DNA from: Dechloromonas sp. HYN0024
Lineage (GTDB): Bacteria > Pseudomonadota > Gammaproteobacteria > Burkholderiales > Rhodocyclaceae
Reading direction: 5' to 3'
DNA: 64,000 bases
Assembly: GCF_003441615.1 (NCBI RefSeq)
Contig: NZ_CP031842.1
Span: 2,002,501-2,066,500 of the forward strand
Positions 1 to 8,700 of this stretch are shown here, piece by piece. The translations under genes and the position numbers were made by a program. The stretch's first letter is position 1, and every line of letters starts with the position of its first letter. The notes under the pieces are model-generated. The model had not been told where the DNA came from. It was given only the letters and a program-made list of their open reading frames with translations, and ran no database searches.

Positions 1-345
1 ATAGATCTTGCCGTCATCGGTCCGGTCGAAAGGCATGCCGTAGTGTTCGAGCTCAACAACGACTTCGTTGGCCTTCTTGCACATGAATTCGATCGCGTCC
101 TGGTCGCCGAGCCAGTCGGAGCCCTTGACGGTATCGTACATGTGCCACGTCCAGTGATCTTCCTCGGAGTTACCGAGCGAAGCGGCCACCCCACCCTGCG
201 CCGCAACGGTGTGCGAACGGGTCGGGAAAACCTTGGACAGGACGGCGGTCTTCAGACCAGCCTCGGACAATTGAATGGCGGAACGCAGACCGGCACCACC
301 GGCGCCAACGATCACCGCATCAAACTTGAGAACAGGAATACTCAC
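1..345 (-). CDS. sdhA: Succinate dehydrogenase flavoprotein subunit, N-terminal part (truncated by window edge)
   Basis: Catalytic FAD subunit of complex II, which oxidises succinate to fumarate. Only about 115 N-terminal residues are inside the window. The reverse strand reads [20 protein letters not shown], the dinucleotide-binding GxGxxG loop that opens every SdhA. I place the start at a GTG two bases after the sdhD stop (TAAGCGTG), so translation is probably coupled. Gene order sdhC-sdhD-sdhA supports the call; sdhB is expected just beyond base 1. The GTG start is inferred from spacing and from alignment with the usual short SdhA leader. Confidence 0.93.
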   Translation of the reverse strand, partial: MSIPVLKFDAVIVGAGGAGLRSAIQLSEAGLKTAVLSKVFPTRSHTVAAQGGVAASLGNSEEDHWTWHMYDTVKGSDWLGDQDAIEFMCKKANEVVVELEHYGMPFDRTDDGKIY

Positions 346-347
346 GC

Positions 348-695
348 TTACAGCCTCCAGAGAATCGCAGCAGCCCACGCGGTGTAACCCACCAGCGCAG
401 CAGCGGTCAGAACGTGCAGGGACAGGCGCAGGCCAGTCGGCTTCACGTAGTCCATCCAGATGTCACGAATACCAATCCAGGCGTGATAGAACAGACTGAC
501 GAAGAAAAGGAAGGTCAGGAACTTGATGACGCCATTGGCGAACACGCCCTGCCAGGCTTCGAAGGTCGACGGACGGACGATCAACAGCACGGCAGCGATC
601 AACACCGAATAGACCGCCATGATGACGGCCGTGGCGCGCTGGATGATCCAGTCCTTCAGGCCGTAGTGGGCACCGACAACAATACGGTTAATCAC
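348..695 (-). CDS. sdhD: Succinate dehydrogenase membrane anchor subunit D
   Basis: Small hydrophobic subunit (115 aa) that anchors SdhA/SdhB and shares heme b and the quinone site with SdhC. Three membrane segments are visible, with the family signature [14 protein letters not shown] in the second loop; its histidine region is the heme-side ligand area in the family. A longer reading begins at a TTG at 710, but the GTG at 695 overlaps the sdhC stop as GTGA and has a run of G residues 7-8 bases upstream, so I chose it. It lies in the sdhCDA operon with no gaps, consistent with coupled translation. Confidence 0.9.
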   Translation of the reverse strand: MINRIVVGAHYGLKDWIIQRATAVIMAVYSVLIAAVLLIVRPSTFEAWQGVFANGVIKFLTFLFFVSLFYHAWIGIRDIWMDYVKPTGLRLSLHVLTAAALVGYTAWAAAILWRL

Positions 696-1081
696 AGCAG
701 CACCCCCCAAATCAGGATCGCAGCCAGCGGAAGGCTGACGGCCATAACAACACCCGCCGACTTGCGGGCAGCTTCCTTCTCGATACCGATGTGCAGGTCG
801 AGCAGGAGGAAGCGGATGCCAGCACAGAAGTGATGGACAAAGGCCCAGATAAGGCCCGCCAGAATCGCCTTGACCAGCCAGAATCCGGCAACCGCCTTAA
901 AGGCAGCAAAACTTTCAGGGGAACCTACACTGGCGCCGAAGAGCCAGAGCATTACCGGGATACAAAGAAACAATCCGGCACCGCTGACGCGATGAAGAAT
1001 CGAAACCTTGCCCGGCAGCGGCAACTTTATTGTAGTCAAGTCCAAATTTTTTGGACGTTTCTTGATGGTCATTTCTGCCAT
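692..1081 (-). CDS. sdhC: Succinate dehydrogenase cytochrome b556 subunit C
   Basis: Membrane anchor of complex II that binds heme b and ubiquinone. The 129 aa product shows the SdhC signature ILHRVSG near residue 30 and HFCAGIRFLLLD in the second membrane segment, which carries the heme histidine. Three candidate ATGs exist (1090, 1081, 1072). The GAGGG motif sits directly against the first one but 9 bases before the second, so 1081 is preferred. First gene of the sdhCDA operon; its promoter must lie between 1082 and 1217, where I see an AT-rich stretch but no convincing operator. Confidence 0.92.
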   Translation of the reverse strand: MAEMTIKKRPKNLDLTTIKLPLPGKVSILHRVSGAGLFLCIPVMLWLFGASVGSPESFAAFKAVAGFWLVKAILAGLIWAFVHHFCAGIRFLLLDLHIGIEKEAARKSAGVVMAVSLPLAAILIWGVLL

Positions 1082-1217
1082 GAACGTCATCCCTCGCGTG
1101 AAGATGCGGTTATCCGCTTTTACGTGGTTTGAAAAGAACGGTAATTATACATTCAAAACTAGGTAGAGCATGCCTTGCGGGGCGCTTTCCGACCTAGTTC
1201 ATATGCACTGCACTGGC

Positions 1218-1973
1218 TCAACCCAAATCATTCCGGTAGTAATGATGCCGCGTCGAATAAAGACCACGCCGCCACTCAACCGCCTTGTTGCCATAGGTAT
1301 AGGCCGTTCTCTCAACGAGCAGAAGCGGCTCGCCGAGCGGCACACCGATTATCGCGGCACTCTGGGCATCGGCGCCAACAGCGCGCAGACGCTCTTCTGC
1401 ATGAATCATGCGAACGCCAAAATCACTCTCGAACAAGCTGTAGAGCGAACGTTCGCCGCCCCGCAACCTTTCCAGCACCAAACCATTGAACAGGTCCGCC
1501 ACCAGATAGATTTCATCAAAGACCACCGGCTCGCCACTGAACCGCAAGACCCGCTTGACAAGCACAACCGGGTCACCGGCCCGCAAGCCCAGTGCCGCTG
1601 CCACCGCTGCTGTCGCCTCGATGGTTTGGCAAAAGAAGGGGTCGCTGACGGCCTGGGCGGCCTGACCGTCATCCGGCACCAGCCTGAGAAAACGATAGAA
1701 GGAACGCGGGTCGCTATGCGTCGCGACAAACGTCCCCTTGCCCTGCCGCCTGACCAGCAGGTTCTCGGCAGCCATTTCGTCGATGGCTTTGCGGACCGTC
1801 CCCTGACTGACATTGAAGCGTGCCGCCAACTCACCCTCGCTGGGAATACCGTCACCCGGCCCCCACTCGCCCTCCTCCAGACTGCGGATGAGAAAATCCT
1901 TGATCTGGCGATAGAGCGGGCTGAAAGTCGGGGAGCTTAAGCGAGGTGCAGGACGAGAGGCGTCACGAGTCAT
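1218..1973 (-). CDS. GntR/HutC-family transcriptional regulator with UTRA domain
   Basis: 251 aa one-component regulator. Residues about 17-85 form a GntR winged helix (LYRQIKDFLI, then SEGELAARFNVSQGTVRKAI and QGKGTFV). The remainder is a UTRA ligand-binding domain typical of the HutC subfamily. It sits between sdhC (same strand) and mdh (divergent), so control of TCA-cycle genes is a reasonable inference; the ligand is unknown. A perfect 12-bp palindrome lies 47 bp upstream of its start and is a candidate operator for both this gene and mdh. The start ATG is the first in frame and leaves a short disordered leader. Confidence 0.85.
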   Translation of the reverse strand: MTRDASRPAPRLSSPTFSPLYRQIKDFLIRSLEEGEWGPGDGIPSEGELAARFNVSQGTVRKAIDEMAAENLLVRRQGKGTFVATHSDPRSFYRFLRLVPDDGQAAQAVSDPFFCQTIEATAAVAAALGLRAGDPVVLVKRVLRFSGEPVVFDEIYLVADLFNGLVLERLRGGERSLYSLFESDFGVRMIHAEERLRAVGADAQSAAIIGVPLGEPLLLVERTAYTYGNKAVEWRRGLYSTRHHYYRNDLG

Positions 1974-2019
1974 GGTCCAAATTTCAGCACATTTCCGACA
2001 CAGCGTCCACGGAAAGTTA

Positions 2020-2031
2020 TCTTATATAAGA
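2020..2031. promoter_or_regulatory. Candidate GntR operator (palindrome TCTTATATAAGA)
   Basis: Perfect 12-bp palindrome in the divergent GntR/mdh intergenic region. GntR dimers bind short palindromes, so autoregulation and mdh control are plausible. A related half, TCTTATATA, occurs upstream of acnB at 28028-28036, which suggests a shared TCA regulon. The assignment is inference from position and symmetry. Confidence 0.5.
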
Positions 2032-2172
2032 CACATGATGAATTGACAGGAAAACGCCGAACTTCTAACATCGACAGTCTCTCGTGCCGGCTGACGCAAG
2101 GAAGCAAAAAAAGGCGGGCAATCGAGCGAATTCGAACAATTTCAACCACGCTGTTTCAAACAGGAGCGATAC

Positions 2173-3159
2173 ATGTCCAAAGCACCCATGCGCGTTGCCA
2201 TTACCGGCGCCGCCGGCCAGATCGGTTATAGCCTGCTGTTCCGCATTGCCTCCGGCGAAATGCTCGGCAAAGACCAGCCGGTCATCCTCCAGTTGCTCGA
2301 CCTGCCGCAAGCCCAGCAAGCCGTCAAGGGCGTGATGATGGAACTCGACGACTGCGCCTTCCCGCTGCTCGCCGGCATGGTCGCCACCGATGACCCGAAC
2401 GTCGCCTTCAAGGATGCCGACGTCTGCTTGCTGGTGGGCGCCCGTCCGCGCACCAAGGGGATGGAACGTGCCGACCTGCTGACCGCCAACGGCGCCATCT
2501 TCACCGTTCAGGGCAAGGCCATTGCCGAGAACGCCAAGGAAGACGTCAAGGTTCTGGTCGTTGGCAACCCGTGCAACACCAATGCCTTCATCGCCGCTGC
2601 TGCCGCCAAGAAGGTTGGCCGCACCAACCCGAACAACTATCACGGCATGCTCCGTCTCGACCACAACCGCGCCCTGTCGCAGCTGGCCGAAAAGACCGGT
2701 CGCGCCGTGTCTTCGTTCAAGAAGCTGGTCGTCTGGGGTAACCACTCGCCGACGATGTACGCCGACTACCGCAACTGCGAATCCAATGGCAATAACGTCA
2801 AGGCCCTGATCAACGATCACGCCTGGAACAACGACGTCTTCCTGCCGACCGTTGGCAAGCGCGGTGCCGCCATCATCGAAGCGCGTGGCCTGTCCTCCGC
2901 TGCCTCGGCCGCCAACGCCGCCATCGACCACGTCCGTGACTGGGTCCTCGGCTCCAGCGACTGGGTCACCATGGGTGTTCCGTCCGACGGCTCCTACGGC
3001 ATCCCGGCCGGCATCGTTTATGGCTTCCCGTGCGAGTGCAAGGGTGGTTCCTTCAAGATTATCCAGGGCCTGGAAATCGACGAATACAGCCGTGAAAAGA
3101 TGAATTTCACGCTCAAGGAACTGACCGACGAAGCCGAAGCCGTCAAGGACATGCTGTAA
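2173..3159 (+). CDS. mdh: Malate dehydrogenase
   Basis: NAD-dependent oxidation of malate to oxaloacetate in the TCA cycle. The 328 aa protein belongs to the longer cytosolic-type MDH group usual in betaproteobacteria. Visible: nucleotide-binding loop [15 protein letters not shown] near residue 11, substrate arginines in [15 protein letters not shown], and the catalytic histidine in [13 protein letters not shown]. An AGGAG ribosome site lies about 7 bases before ATG. It is followed at once by an intrinsic terminator, so it is probably transcribed alone or as the last gene of its unit. Divergent from the GntR regulator. Confidence 0.97.
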   Translation: MSKAPMRVAITGAAGQIGYSLLFRIASGEMLGKDQPVILQLLDLPQAQQAVKGVMMELDDCAFPLLAGMVATDDPNVAFKDADVCLLVGARPRTKGMERADLLTANGAIFTVQGKAIAENAKEDVKVLVVGNPCNTNAFIAAAAAKKVGRTNPNNYHGMLRLDHNRALSQLAEKTGRAVSSFKKLVVWGNHSPTMYADYRNCESNGNNVKALINDHAWNNDVFLPTVGKRGAAIIEARGLSSAASAANAAIDHVRDWVLGSSDWVTMGVPSDGSYGIPAGIVYGFPCECKGGSFKIIQGLEIDEYSREKMNFTLKELTDEAEAVKDML

Positions 3160-3185
3160 TCCTGCATTAGTTCTTAGCTTCACCG

Positions 3186-3216
3186 AAAGGCCGCGATAAA
3201 ATGTCGCGGCCTTTTT
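3186..3216 (+). terminator. Intrinsic terminator after mdh
   Basis: Perfect 11-bp stem (AAAGGCCGCGA / TCGCGGCCTTT) with a 7-nt loop followed by a T-rich tract. The ATG at 3201 lies in the loop, which argues against that ATG being the start of the next gene. Confidence 0.9.
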
Positions 3217-3236
3217 CTTTTTCAGATCGAAACACC

Positions 3237-4220
3237 ATGCGCCATCCGAACACCGTCCTTTTTGCCGGCGAGAAGCCCTTCCCCATCCTGCCTGCCGTCG
3301 ATCATTACGCCGGTTCGGAAAAGCTGATGCGGAAAGCGCTGCAATTGCAGAACGAACTCGGGCCGATTTTCGACATCACCTGCGACTGCGAAGATGGCGC
3401 CCATGCCGGTGCCGAGCGCCAACATGCGGAAATGGCTGCCAGCGTCATCATGAGTGATGACAACCGTTTCAACCGGGTTGGTGCGCGCATCCATGATGTC
3501 ACCCACGCGCACTGGCGCAAAGACCTCGACATCCTCGTTGGCATGGCCGGCAGCCGGCTGCCTTTTATTACCCTGCCCAAACCGTGCAGCGCCGGTGACG
3601 TCCAGGTACAGATCGAAGCCTTGCGTCAAGTCGAGCAGCATTTTGGCGTCGAGCGCCGGATTCCGGTGCATGTCCTGATCGAAACCCACGGCGCCCTGCG
3701 CGAAGTCTGGGAAATCGCCGCCCTGCCTGGTGTCGAGAGCCTCGATTTCGGCCTGATGGATTTCGTTTCCGGCCACCACGGCGCGATTCCCGGCAGCGCC
3801 ATGAAGAGTCCCGGTCAGTTCGACCACCCGCTGGTCGCCCGCGCCAAGTGCGAAATCAGTGCTGCCGCGCTGGCCAGTGGCGTCGTCCCGTCGCATAACG
3901 TGACGACCGAACTCAAGGACATTGAAACCATCCGTAGCGATGCCCGGCGCGCCCGCAGCGAATTCGGATACCTGCGCATGTGGAGCATCCATCCGAACCA
4001 GATCGTGCCGATCGTCGAAGCCATGCGCCCCGACTTCTCCGAGGTCCAGGCCGCCGCCGAGATTCTGATTGCCGCGCAGGACAAGGACTGGGGTCCGATC
4101 CAGCATGACGGCAAGCTGCACGACCGGGCTTCCTACCGCTATTACTGGGCCTTGCTTGAGCGCGCCCACGTCACTGGCATGGACATCTCCACCGAGGCAA
4201 AGAGCCGCTTCTTTGCCTGA
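3237..4220 (+). CDS. CitE-like HpcH/HpaI-family CoA lyase (malyl-CoA lyase type)
   Basis: 327 aa TIM-barrel protein of the HpcH/HpaI aldolase/citrate lyase beta family. The opening block (LFAGEKPF, then DCEDGAHAGAE) and the metal-site segment with the E of LIETHGALRE fit the CitE/malyl-CoA lyase branch, which cleaves or forms 3-hydroxy-acyl-CoA esters using Mg2+. The exact substrate (citramalyl-, malyl- or methylmalyl-CoA) cannot be read from sequence. I moved the start from an ATG inside the mdh terminator loop to the ATG at 3237. Its place beside mdh and sdh suggests a role linked to C4 acids. The 3' end overlaps truC by 8 bases. Confidence 0.82.
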   Translation: MRHPNTVLFAGEKPFPILPAVDHYAGSEKLMRKALQLQNELGPIFDITCDCEDGAHAGAERQHAEMAASVIMSDDNRFNRVGARIHDVTHAHWRKDLDILVGMAGSRLPFITLPKPCSAGDVQVQIEALRQVEQHFGVERRIPVHVLIETHGALREVWEIAALPGVESLDFGLMDFVSGHHGAIPGSAMKSPGQFDHPLVARAKCEISAAALASGVVPSHNVTTELKDIETIRSDARRARSEFGYLRMWSIHPNQIVPIVEAMRPDFSEVQAAAEILIAAQDKDWGPIQHDGKLHDRASYRYYWALLERAHVTGMDISTEAKSRFFA

Positions 4221-4947
4221 AGAACTTCCGATTCTCTACCGCGACGAGCATATCGTCGTCATCGACAAGCCACCCGGCCTGCTCGTGCATCGTTCGGAAA
4301 TCGACCGCCACGAAACCCGCTTCGCCATCCAGATCCTGCGCGACCAGATCGGCCAGCACGTCTGGCCGGCTCACCGGCTTGACCGGGGAACCTCGGGCGT
4401 CCTGCTCTTTGGCCTGAACAAGGAAATGGCCAGCCTGCTCGGCCGCCAGTTCGAGGCCGGAGCGGTCGACAAGCAATATCTGGCGGTAGTTCGCGGCTTT
4501 CCGCCGGCTTCCGGCACCATTGACCACGCGCTGTCACGGCAGCGCGACACCTATGAGTTCCAGGGCGAACGCAGCAGTACGGAAGCGCAATCTGCCCTGA
4601 CCCATTTTCGCAAGCTGGCGGAGATCGAATTACCGGTTGCCGTCGACCGCTATCCGAGCAGCCGCTACGCCCTGCTCGCACTGGCGCCAGTCACCGGCCG
4701 CCGCCACCAGATCCGCCGCCACCTCAAACACATCGCCCACCCGATCATTGGCGACGCCACCTATGGCAAGGGACGGCACAACCGCTACTTTGCTGACGAG
4801 CTCGGCTGCCACCGCCTCCTGCTGGCTTGTGTCGGCCTGTCCTTCGATCATCCGGTCACCCAACAACGACTGAAAATAAAAGCGCCAGTGTCCGGCGAAT
4901 TCGCCGCCACACTGGCGCGTTTTAACTGGCCAACCGAAACCGCTTAG
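4213..4947 (+). CDS. truC: tRNA pseudouridine(65) synthase TruC-like
   Basis: RluA-family pseudouridine synthase, 244 aa, expected to modify U65 of some tRNAs. Key segments: NKP-type motif VIDKPPGLLVHRS, the catalytic aspartate motif HRLDRGTSGVLLFG, and TGRRHQIRRHLKHI, followed by HPIIGDATYGKGRHNR, all laid out as in E. coli TruC. The start is set at a TTG at 4213, which overlaps the upstream stop; the ATG far upstream would put 48 unrelated residues, read out of frame inside the lyase gene, in front of the domain. Stop codon overlaps the convergent CBS gene by 4 bases. Confidence 0.88.
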   Translation: MPEELPILYRDEHIVVIDKPPGLLVHRSEIDRHETRFAIQILRDQIGQHVWPAHRLDRGTSGVLLFGLNKEMASLLGRQFEAGAVDKQYLAVVRGFPPASGTIDHALSRQRDTYEFQGERSSTEAQSALTHFRKLAEIELPVAVDRYPSSRYALLALAPVTGRRHQIRRHLKHIAHPIIGDATYGKGRHNRYFADELGCHRLLLACVGLSFDHPVTQQRLKIKAPVSGEFAATLARFNWPTETA

Positions 4948-5381
4948 GCGATATTTTCCTCGAGATGCTCGCGGAACTTCTGGTTCTGCTCAAGCTGGAC
5001 AATATCCTGGCCAAGCGCATCACGCGCCGAGACCATACCCAGCGGCGCACCGTTCTGATCGACCACTGGCACATGGCGGAAGCCGCCATCGATCATGAAC
5101 TGCAGGGCGTAGCCGAGGGGCTTGTCAGCCCGGATGGTTTGCGGGTTGGCGACCATGACCTGCGACAAAAGGGTCTTATCGGGATCGAGATTGCCGGCCA
5201 GTACCTTGTTCAGCGCATCACGCTCGGTGAAGATGCCGACAATCCGGTTATTTTCGACGACCAGCATGGCGCCGATCCGCTTTTGGGCCATGAGCGCGCA
5301 AGCGGCGCGAACAGTGCTTTCCTTGCCGGCCGAAACGACAGTCTGGCCAGCGATGATGTTGCTGATGATGCGATTAGGCAT
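4944..5381 (-). CDS. Two-CBS-domain protein
   Basis: 145 aa stand-alone pair of CBS domains (about residues 10-65 and 75-130), the second ending FRHVPVVDQNGAPLGMVSARD. Such proteins bind adenine nucleotides and act as regulatory modules; no enzymatic partner is fused. Many Rhodocyclales carry several of these, and the partner cannot be inferred here. The gene is convergent with truC and the two stop codons share the bases TTAG. Confidence 0.85.
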   Translation of the reverse strand: MPNRIISNIIAGQTVVSAGKESTVRAACALMAQKRIGAMLVVENNRIVGIFTERDALNKVLAGNLDPDKTLLSQVMVANPQTIRADKPLGYALQFMIDGGFRHVPVVDQNGAPLGMVSARDALGQDIVQLEQNQKFREHLEENIA

Positions 5382-5446
5382 GTTTGTCTCCTGTTGTAAT
5401 AGTCAGCGAAGTGCATTCAAAACAAAAAGCTCAGCACATGCGAAGA

Positions 5447-5518
5447 TTACCCCAGCTTGATGACAATCACCGCAATGGCCACAAAGATGATGACCATGCC
5501 AATCAGCTCAACGTTCAA
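5447..5518 (-). CDS. Possible 23-residue hydrophobic small protein
   Basis: Short reading frame starting at TTG that encodes one continuous hydrophobic helix (IGMVIIFVAIAVIVIKLG). It lies in frame with, and 7 codons after, the stop of the upstream phosphate-binding-like gene. An alternative TTG at 5530 would give 27 residues. No clear ribosome site. It could be a small membrane protein or just a readthrough tail; I do not recognise it. Confidence 0.2.
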   Translation of the reverse strand: MNVELIGMVIIFVAIAVIVIKLG

Positions 5519-5539
5519 TGGAAATCCCAAAAAATTTTC

Positions 5540-5977
5540 TCAGGGGGTCAGTTCGTAAACCACGCGAACCCGTGCATCCGCCTTGGCCAGATCGACCACA
5601 CCGATACCGCCGGGATGCGAGACAACCCATTTCAAGACTTCTTCGCTTGAACTGACCCTGACCGGTGGCTGCAGGCGCCCGGCAAAGACCTGCCGCGACC
5701 AGTAGACGTTAATGTCCGACAAGTCCTTGCCGACCAGCAGCCGATAAAAGCGGGCGCGCTCCGCATGGCTCTCCGGCAATTCCACCGGCTGTGCCTCGAC
5801 ACCGTTGAAAAACTGGCGATTACGCCCGAAGAAAATATTAACCACCTCGTTGCGTGTCATCGCCGCAACACCCAGGCGGGCATTGACCACCACCACCAAT
5901 TCGGCGCGCACCTCTGCCGCCGGCTGCAGCAGCAGCCAGAAAATCGCGAGCGGAAGGATCAGGCGACGGAAAGCCAC
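5540..5977 (-). CDS. Small periplasmic PstS-like (phosphate-binding fold) protein
   Basis: About 145 aa including a signal peptide (RLILPLAIFWLLLQPAAEVRA). The mature part resembles the short PstS-like/type-2 periplasmic-binding domain proteins (VVNARLGVAAMTRNEVVNIFFG early, then SHPGGIGVVDLA near the end) that stand alone without a transporter. A TTG at 5992 overlaps the end of the upstream porin-like gene; the GTG at 5977 gives a cleaner signal peptide and is preferred. Coupling with the porin-like gene suggests a shared, unknown envelope function. Confidence 0.7.
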   Translation of the reverse strand: MAFRRLILPLAIFWLLLQPAAEVRAELVVVVNARLGVAAMTRNEVVNIFFGRNRQFFNGVEAQPVELPESHAERARFYRLLVGKDLSDINVYWSRQVFAGRLQPPVRVSSSEEVLKWVVSHPGGIGVVDLAKADARVRVVYELTP

Positions 5978-5981
5978 GGCG

Positions 5982-7214
5982 TCAGAAAACAAAATCCATG
6001 GTCAGCGAAAAGATGTCCATCTTCCCGTCCCAATTACCCCGACGATCCTGCCGATAGGGAAAGATTGACGACGCCTGCCCCCGGATACCATCCCACTGCG
6101 CCTTGAGGGCAATGTTCCGGGCCACATCCCAGCGCATACCCGCAAACGTCGTATCCTGGGTCGAACGAGAGTCATCCATGACGTAGCTAGTGACAAAATT
6201 CAACGAATCATTCCGCGGATGCGAACGCACCCATGAATAACCCAGATAAGGCGTTACCGCGCCCCAACGATAGCCAATCAGTGCGTAGGCAGCAGTCGAA
6301 CTTTCGAGCGCACGACTGCCCTGATCGATATGGTTCAGCATGAGCTGCGCCTGCCAAGGCCCATTGTCGTAGACCGCACCAACGGAAAAGTAATGGGTCC
6401 GCGTATGACGGGTGCTCAAGAAGGCGAGTTCTGTTGCTGTCATACCGCTTCCACGCAGCGGCACGACAATCGGGTTGACGACAGGTGCCAAGGGTAGATC
6501 ACGCTCAAAACGAATATTGGCGTAGCTCCCCCGCACCTGCCAGGGCCCGACTTGATACTCGAGGTAAGCACCTGCCATCGGCGAACCGGCAATGTCCCAT
6601 TGTTCCTCGGCCAGGGGAATCTTCCCGTCAGAATAGCCATAGAAGGCTTTCGCCCGCAGCACATTTTCGCCGAGCGGAATACTGATCGCCGCATCGGCGC
6701 CACTGATGCTGTAGAACGGCAAATACCAGAAGTAATCACCCGGCGGACGCACCGTCAGGAAGGAATAGCCGACCCAGCGCGAATCGGCCATCATGAAAAA
6801 CTCGGTACCCAGGCGCCCGGCGCGCAGGCTCAGATTGGGGGTCGGATCGTATTTGAGGTAGGCCCAGGCGATATCCGGGGTAAAGGTCTTGTCGTAGCGG
6901 TAGCGACTATTCGCCTGAACCACTGCCTCCAGCTGCCGATTGAAACGCCAGGCGCCTTGTACGCCAATGACGCTGTCTATCAGACCACTCCACTCCTTGC
7001 TGATACCTCGCGGCTGCGACAGGTCGCGAACAAATTCGACATTGTCCGTCGTCGTTCGGGCCATGCCGAGCGTTCCGAAACCCTGCAGGGAAAACGCAGA
7101 CTCTGACTCTGCACTGACCGGCAAAACAATCAGCGGAGCGACCAGACAGGCGAGAGCGACGCTTTTGAGCGGACAACAGCGTGCTGCCCAGCGGAATACA
7201 TTGGCAATAGTCAT
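5982..7214 (-). CDS. Porin-like outer-membrane beta-barrel protein
   Basis: 410 aa with an N-terminal signal peptide ending near VSAES. The rest is rich in alternating aromatic/polar strands (for example LRAGRLGTEFFMMADSRWVG and PYLGYSWVRSHPRN) and ends in DFVF, a C-terminal phenylalanine typical of outer-membrane barrels. I infer a porin-like barrel; substrate unknown. Its stop overlaps the downstream PstS-like gene, and this gene pair is the only content of the transcription unit I can see. Confidence 0.72.
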   Translation of the reverse strand: MTIANVFRWAARCCPLKSVALACLVAPLIVLPVSAESESAFSLQGFGTLGMARTTTDNVEFVRDLSQPRGISKEWSGLIDSVIGVQGAWRFNRQLEAVVQANSRYRYDKTFTPDIAWAYLKYDPTPNLSLRAGRLGTEFFMMADSRWVGYSFLTVRPPGDYFWYLPFYSISGADAAISIPLGENVLRAKAFYGYSDGKIPLAEEQWDIAGSPMAGAYLEYQVGPWQVRGSYANIRFERDLPLAPVVNPIVVPLRGSGMTATELAFLSTRHTRTHYFSVGAVYDNGPWQAQLMLNHIDQGSRALESSTAAYALIGYRWGAVTPYLGYSWVRSHPRNDSLNFVTSYVMDDSRSTQDTTFAGMRWDVARNIALKAQWDGIRGQASSIFPYRQDRRGNWDGKMDIFSLTMDFVF

Positions 7215-7291
7215 GACTTTGGGTTTTCGTCGCTGCCCGACCAGGACTGACGATACCGGCCAACGCCAGTTTTCGTCAGTCAGGCCAGCGG

Positions 7292-8539
7292 TTATTCCGG
7301 CAAGGCGATCTTCTGTTCAGTGCTGAACTGATAATCCTTGAAGATATGTTCGGCCGACAGCAGTTGATAACTGCCATCCGCCGCCTTGCGCGTCGTGTCC
7401 TTGAGCCGGTAGGTGAGATGGCCGCAAGTCCAGATATCAAAGTTGCGCATGTGGGTGCACAGACAGGTCTTGTCCATGACAGACACCTTGCGGGCACCCG
7501 GGTGGGCCAGCACTTCGCGATTATAGGAAGTAACGTAGGCACACTTGCCGTTGGCATCGAGCAGGTAGCCGTAAGCCTCGCAATTCGGACGAATGCCATC
7601 GCCGATGCCGGGGCTGCTCTTGATCATGCGCATCGGGTAGCCAGTCGGTGAAATCTGGTTCACCTCGATGTCATCTTCGCTGGCCTTGAAGTACTCCTGC
7701 TTGACGTCGTCCGGCAGGCCGCACTCCTTCGACACGGTAAAGCGGGTCGCCACCTGGACGGCCGAGGCGCCACTTTCGAGGAAGGCGGCAGCATCGGAAC
7801 CGGTGAAAATACCCCCAGCCGGAATGACCGGGATATCAAGGTGCTCGTTCTTCAGGAACTGGATCACTTCGGCGACGATGGTCGCCAGATCGTACTGCGC
7901 CCAGTCCATGCCGAACCCCAGGTGACCACCGGCCAGCGGACCTTCAACGACGATATAGTCGGGCAGACGACCGGTGCGCGAACTTTTTTTGAGGAACAGC
8001 TGCAGGGCGCGCACCGAGGAAACGATGATGCCTAGCTGAACATCACGGAAACGCGGATGTTCCTCGATCAGCGCAAAGGAACCGAGATGCAGGCCGGCGG
8101 CCAGCGTGATGCCTTCGATACCGGCATCCATCGCGGCTTCCATGCGGACCTTGAGCGTCTCCTTCGGCGCGTTCATGGTCAGCTTTTCCATGCAGTTGAT
8201 GAAGATCATGCCATCGCCCTTCTTGCGCGACATGGCAGCCTCAACGTGCAGGCGGGTGGCTTCGACCAGCTTGCCAAGATCGAACTTGACGGGTGATTTG
8301 TCTTCGTTCTCGACGTTAAACTTGTAGGTCTTGAGTTTTTCCTTGACGAACTTGGTGTTGTAGCGGCGATCCGACACAGTCTTGATCATTGCATCGGAAA
8401 TGTGGCCAACGCCCCCCAGGCGCGCCACCTCGAGAGCCAGATCGACACTCGAAATATCCACCCCCATGCCGCCGATCATGATTGGCACCAACTCGTGCTT
8501 GCCTAGGCGCAAGCGAAAATCGTCCACACGCTTCATCAT
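7292..8539 (-). CDS. Nitronate monooxygenase-family flavoprotein
   Basis: 415 aa FMN-dependent TIM barrel of the NMO / 2-nitropropane dioxygenase family: GGMGVDISSVDLALEVARLG at the start, then VVEGPLAGGHLG and IPVIPAGGIFTGSDAAAFLE forming the FMN phosphate site. Members oxidise nitronates or act as enoyl reductases; the substrate cannot be fixed. An extra C-terminal segment of about 100 residues carries clustered cysteines (NCEAYGYLL, then KTCLCTHMRNFDIWTCGHL), which is not part of the core barrel and might bind metal. Single gene with its own spacing on both sides. Confidence 0.82.
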   Translation of the reverse strand: MMKRVDDFRLRLGKHELVPIMIGGMGVDISSVDLALEVARLGGVGHISDAMIKTVSDRRYNTKFVKEKLKTYKFNVENEDKSPVKFDLGKLVEATRLHVEAAMSRKKGDGMIFINCMEKLTMNAPKETLKVRMEAAMDAGIEGITLAAGLHLGSFALIEEHPRFRDVQLGIIVSSVRALQLFLKKSSRTGRLPDYIVVEGPLAGGHLGFGMDWAQYDLATIVAEVIQFLKNEHLDIPVIPAGGIFTGSDAAAFLESGASAVQVATRFTVSKECGLPDDVKQEYFKASEDDIEVNQISPTGYPMRMIKSSPGIGDGIRPNCEAYGYLLDANGKCAYVTSYNREVLAHPGARKVSVMDKTCLCTHMRNFDIWTCGHLTYRLKDTTRKAADGSYQLLSAEHIFKDYQFSTEQKIALPE

Positions 8540-8700
8540 TGTCCTTATGAATACAGGCCGGTCCCCTCGCTCACGGCCAAGTGACGGATTTTACGCCAAT
8601 GTTAAGGCCGATGCTTGACGAGCCGGGGATAAATCAAATTTTGCCCAAGCAACTGTGGCTAAACTTGCCACTTCGATCGATTTTCCGGCCATAGGTTCAC

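Noticed and set aside
2065..3183. Minus-strand 372-codon frame over mdh
   Set aside because: Antisense of mdh with no recognisable domain and no conserved start.
3201..3236. Upstream ATG start for the CitE-like gene
   Set aside because: It lies in the loop of the mdh terminator; the next ATG at 3237 begins the conserved block.
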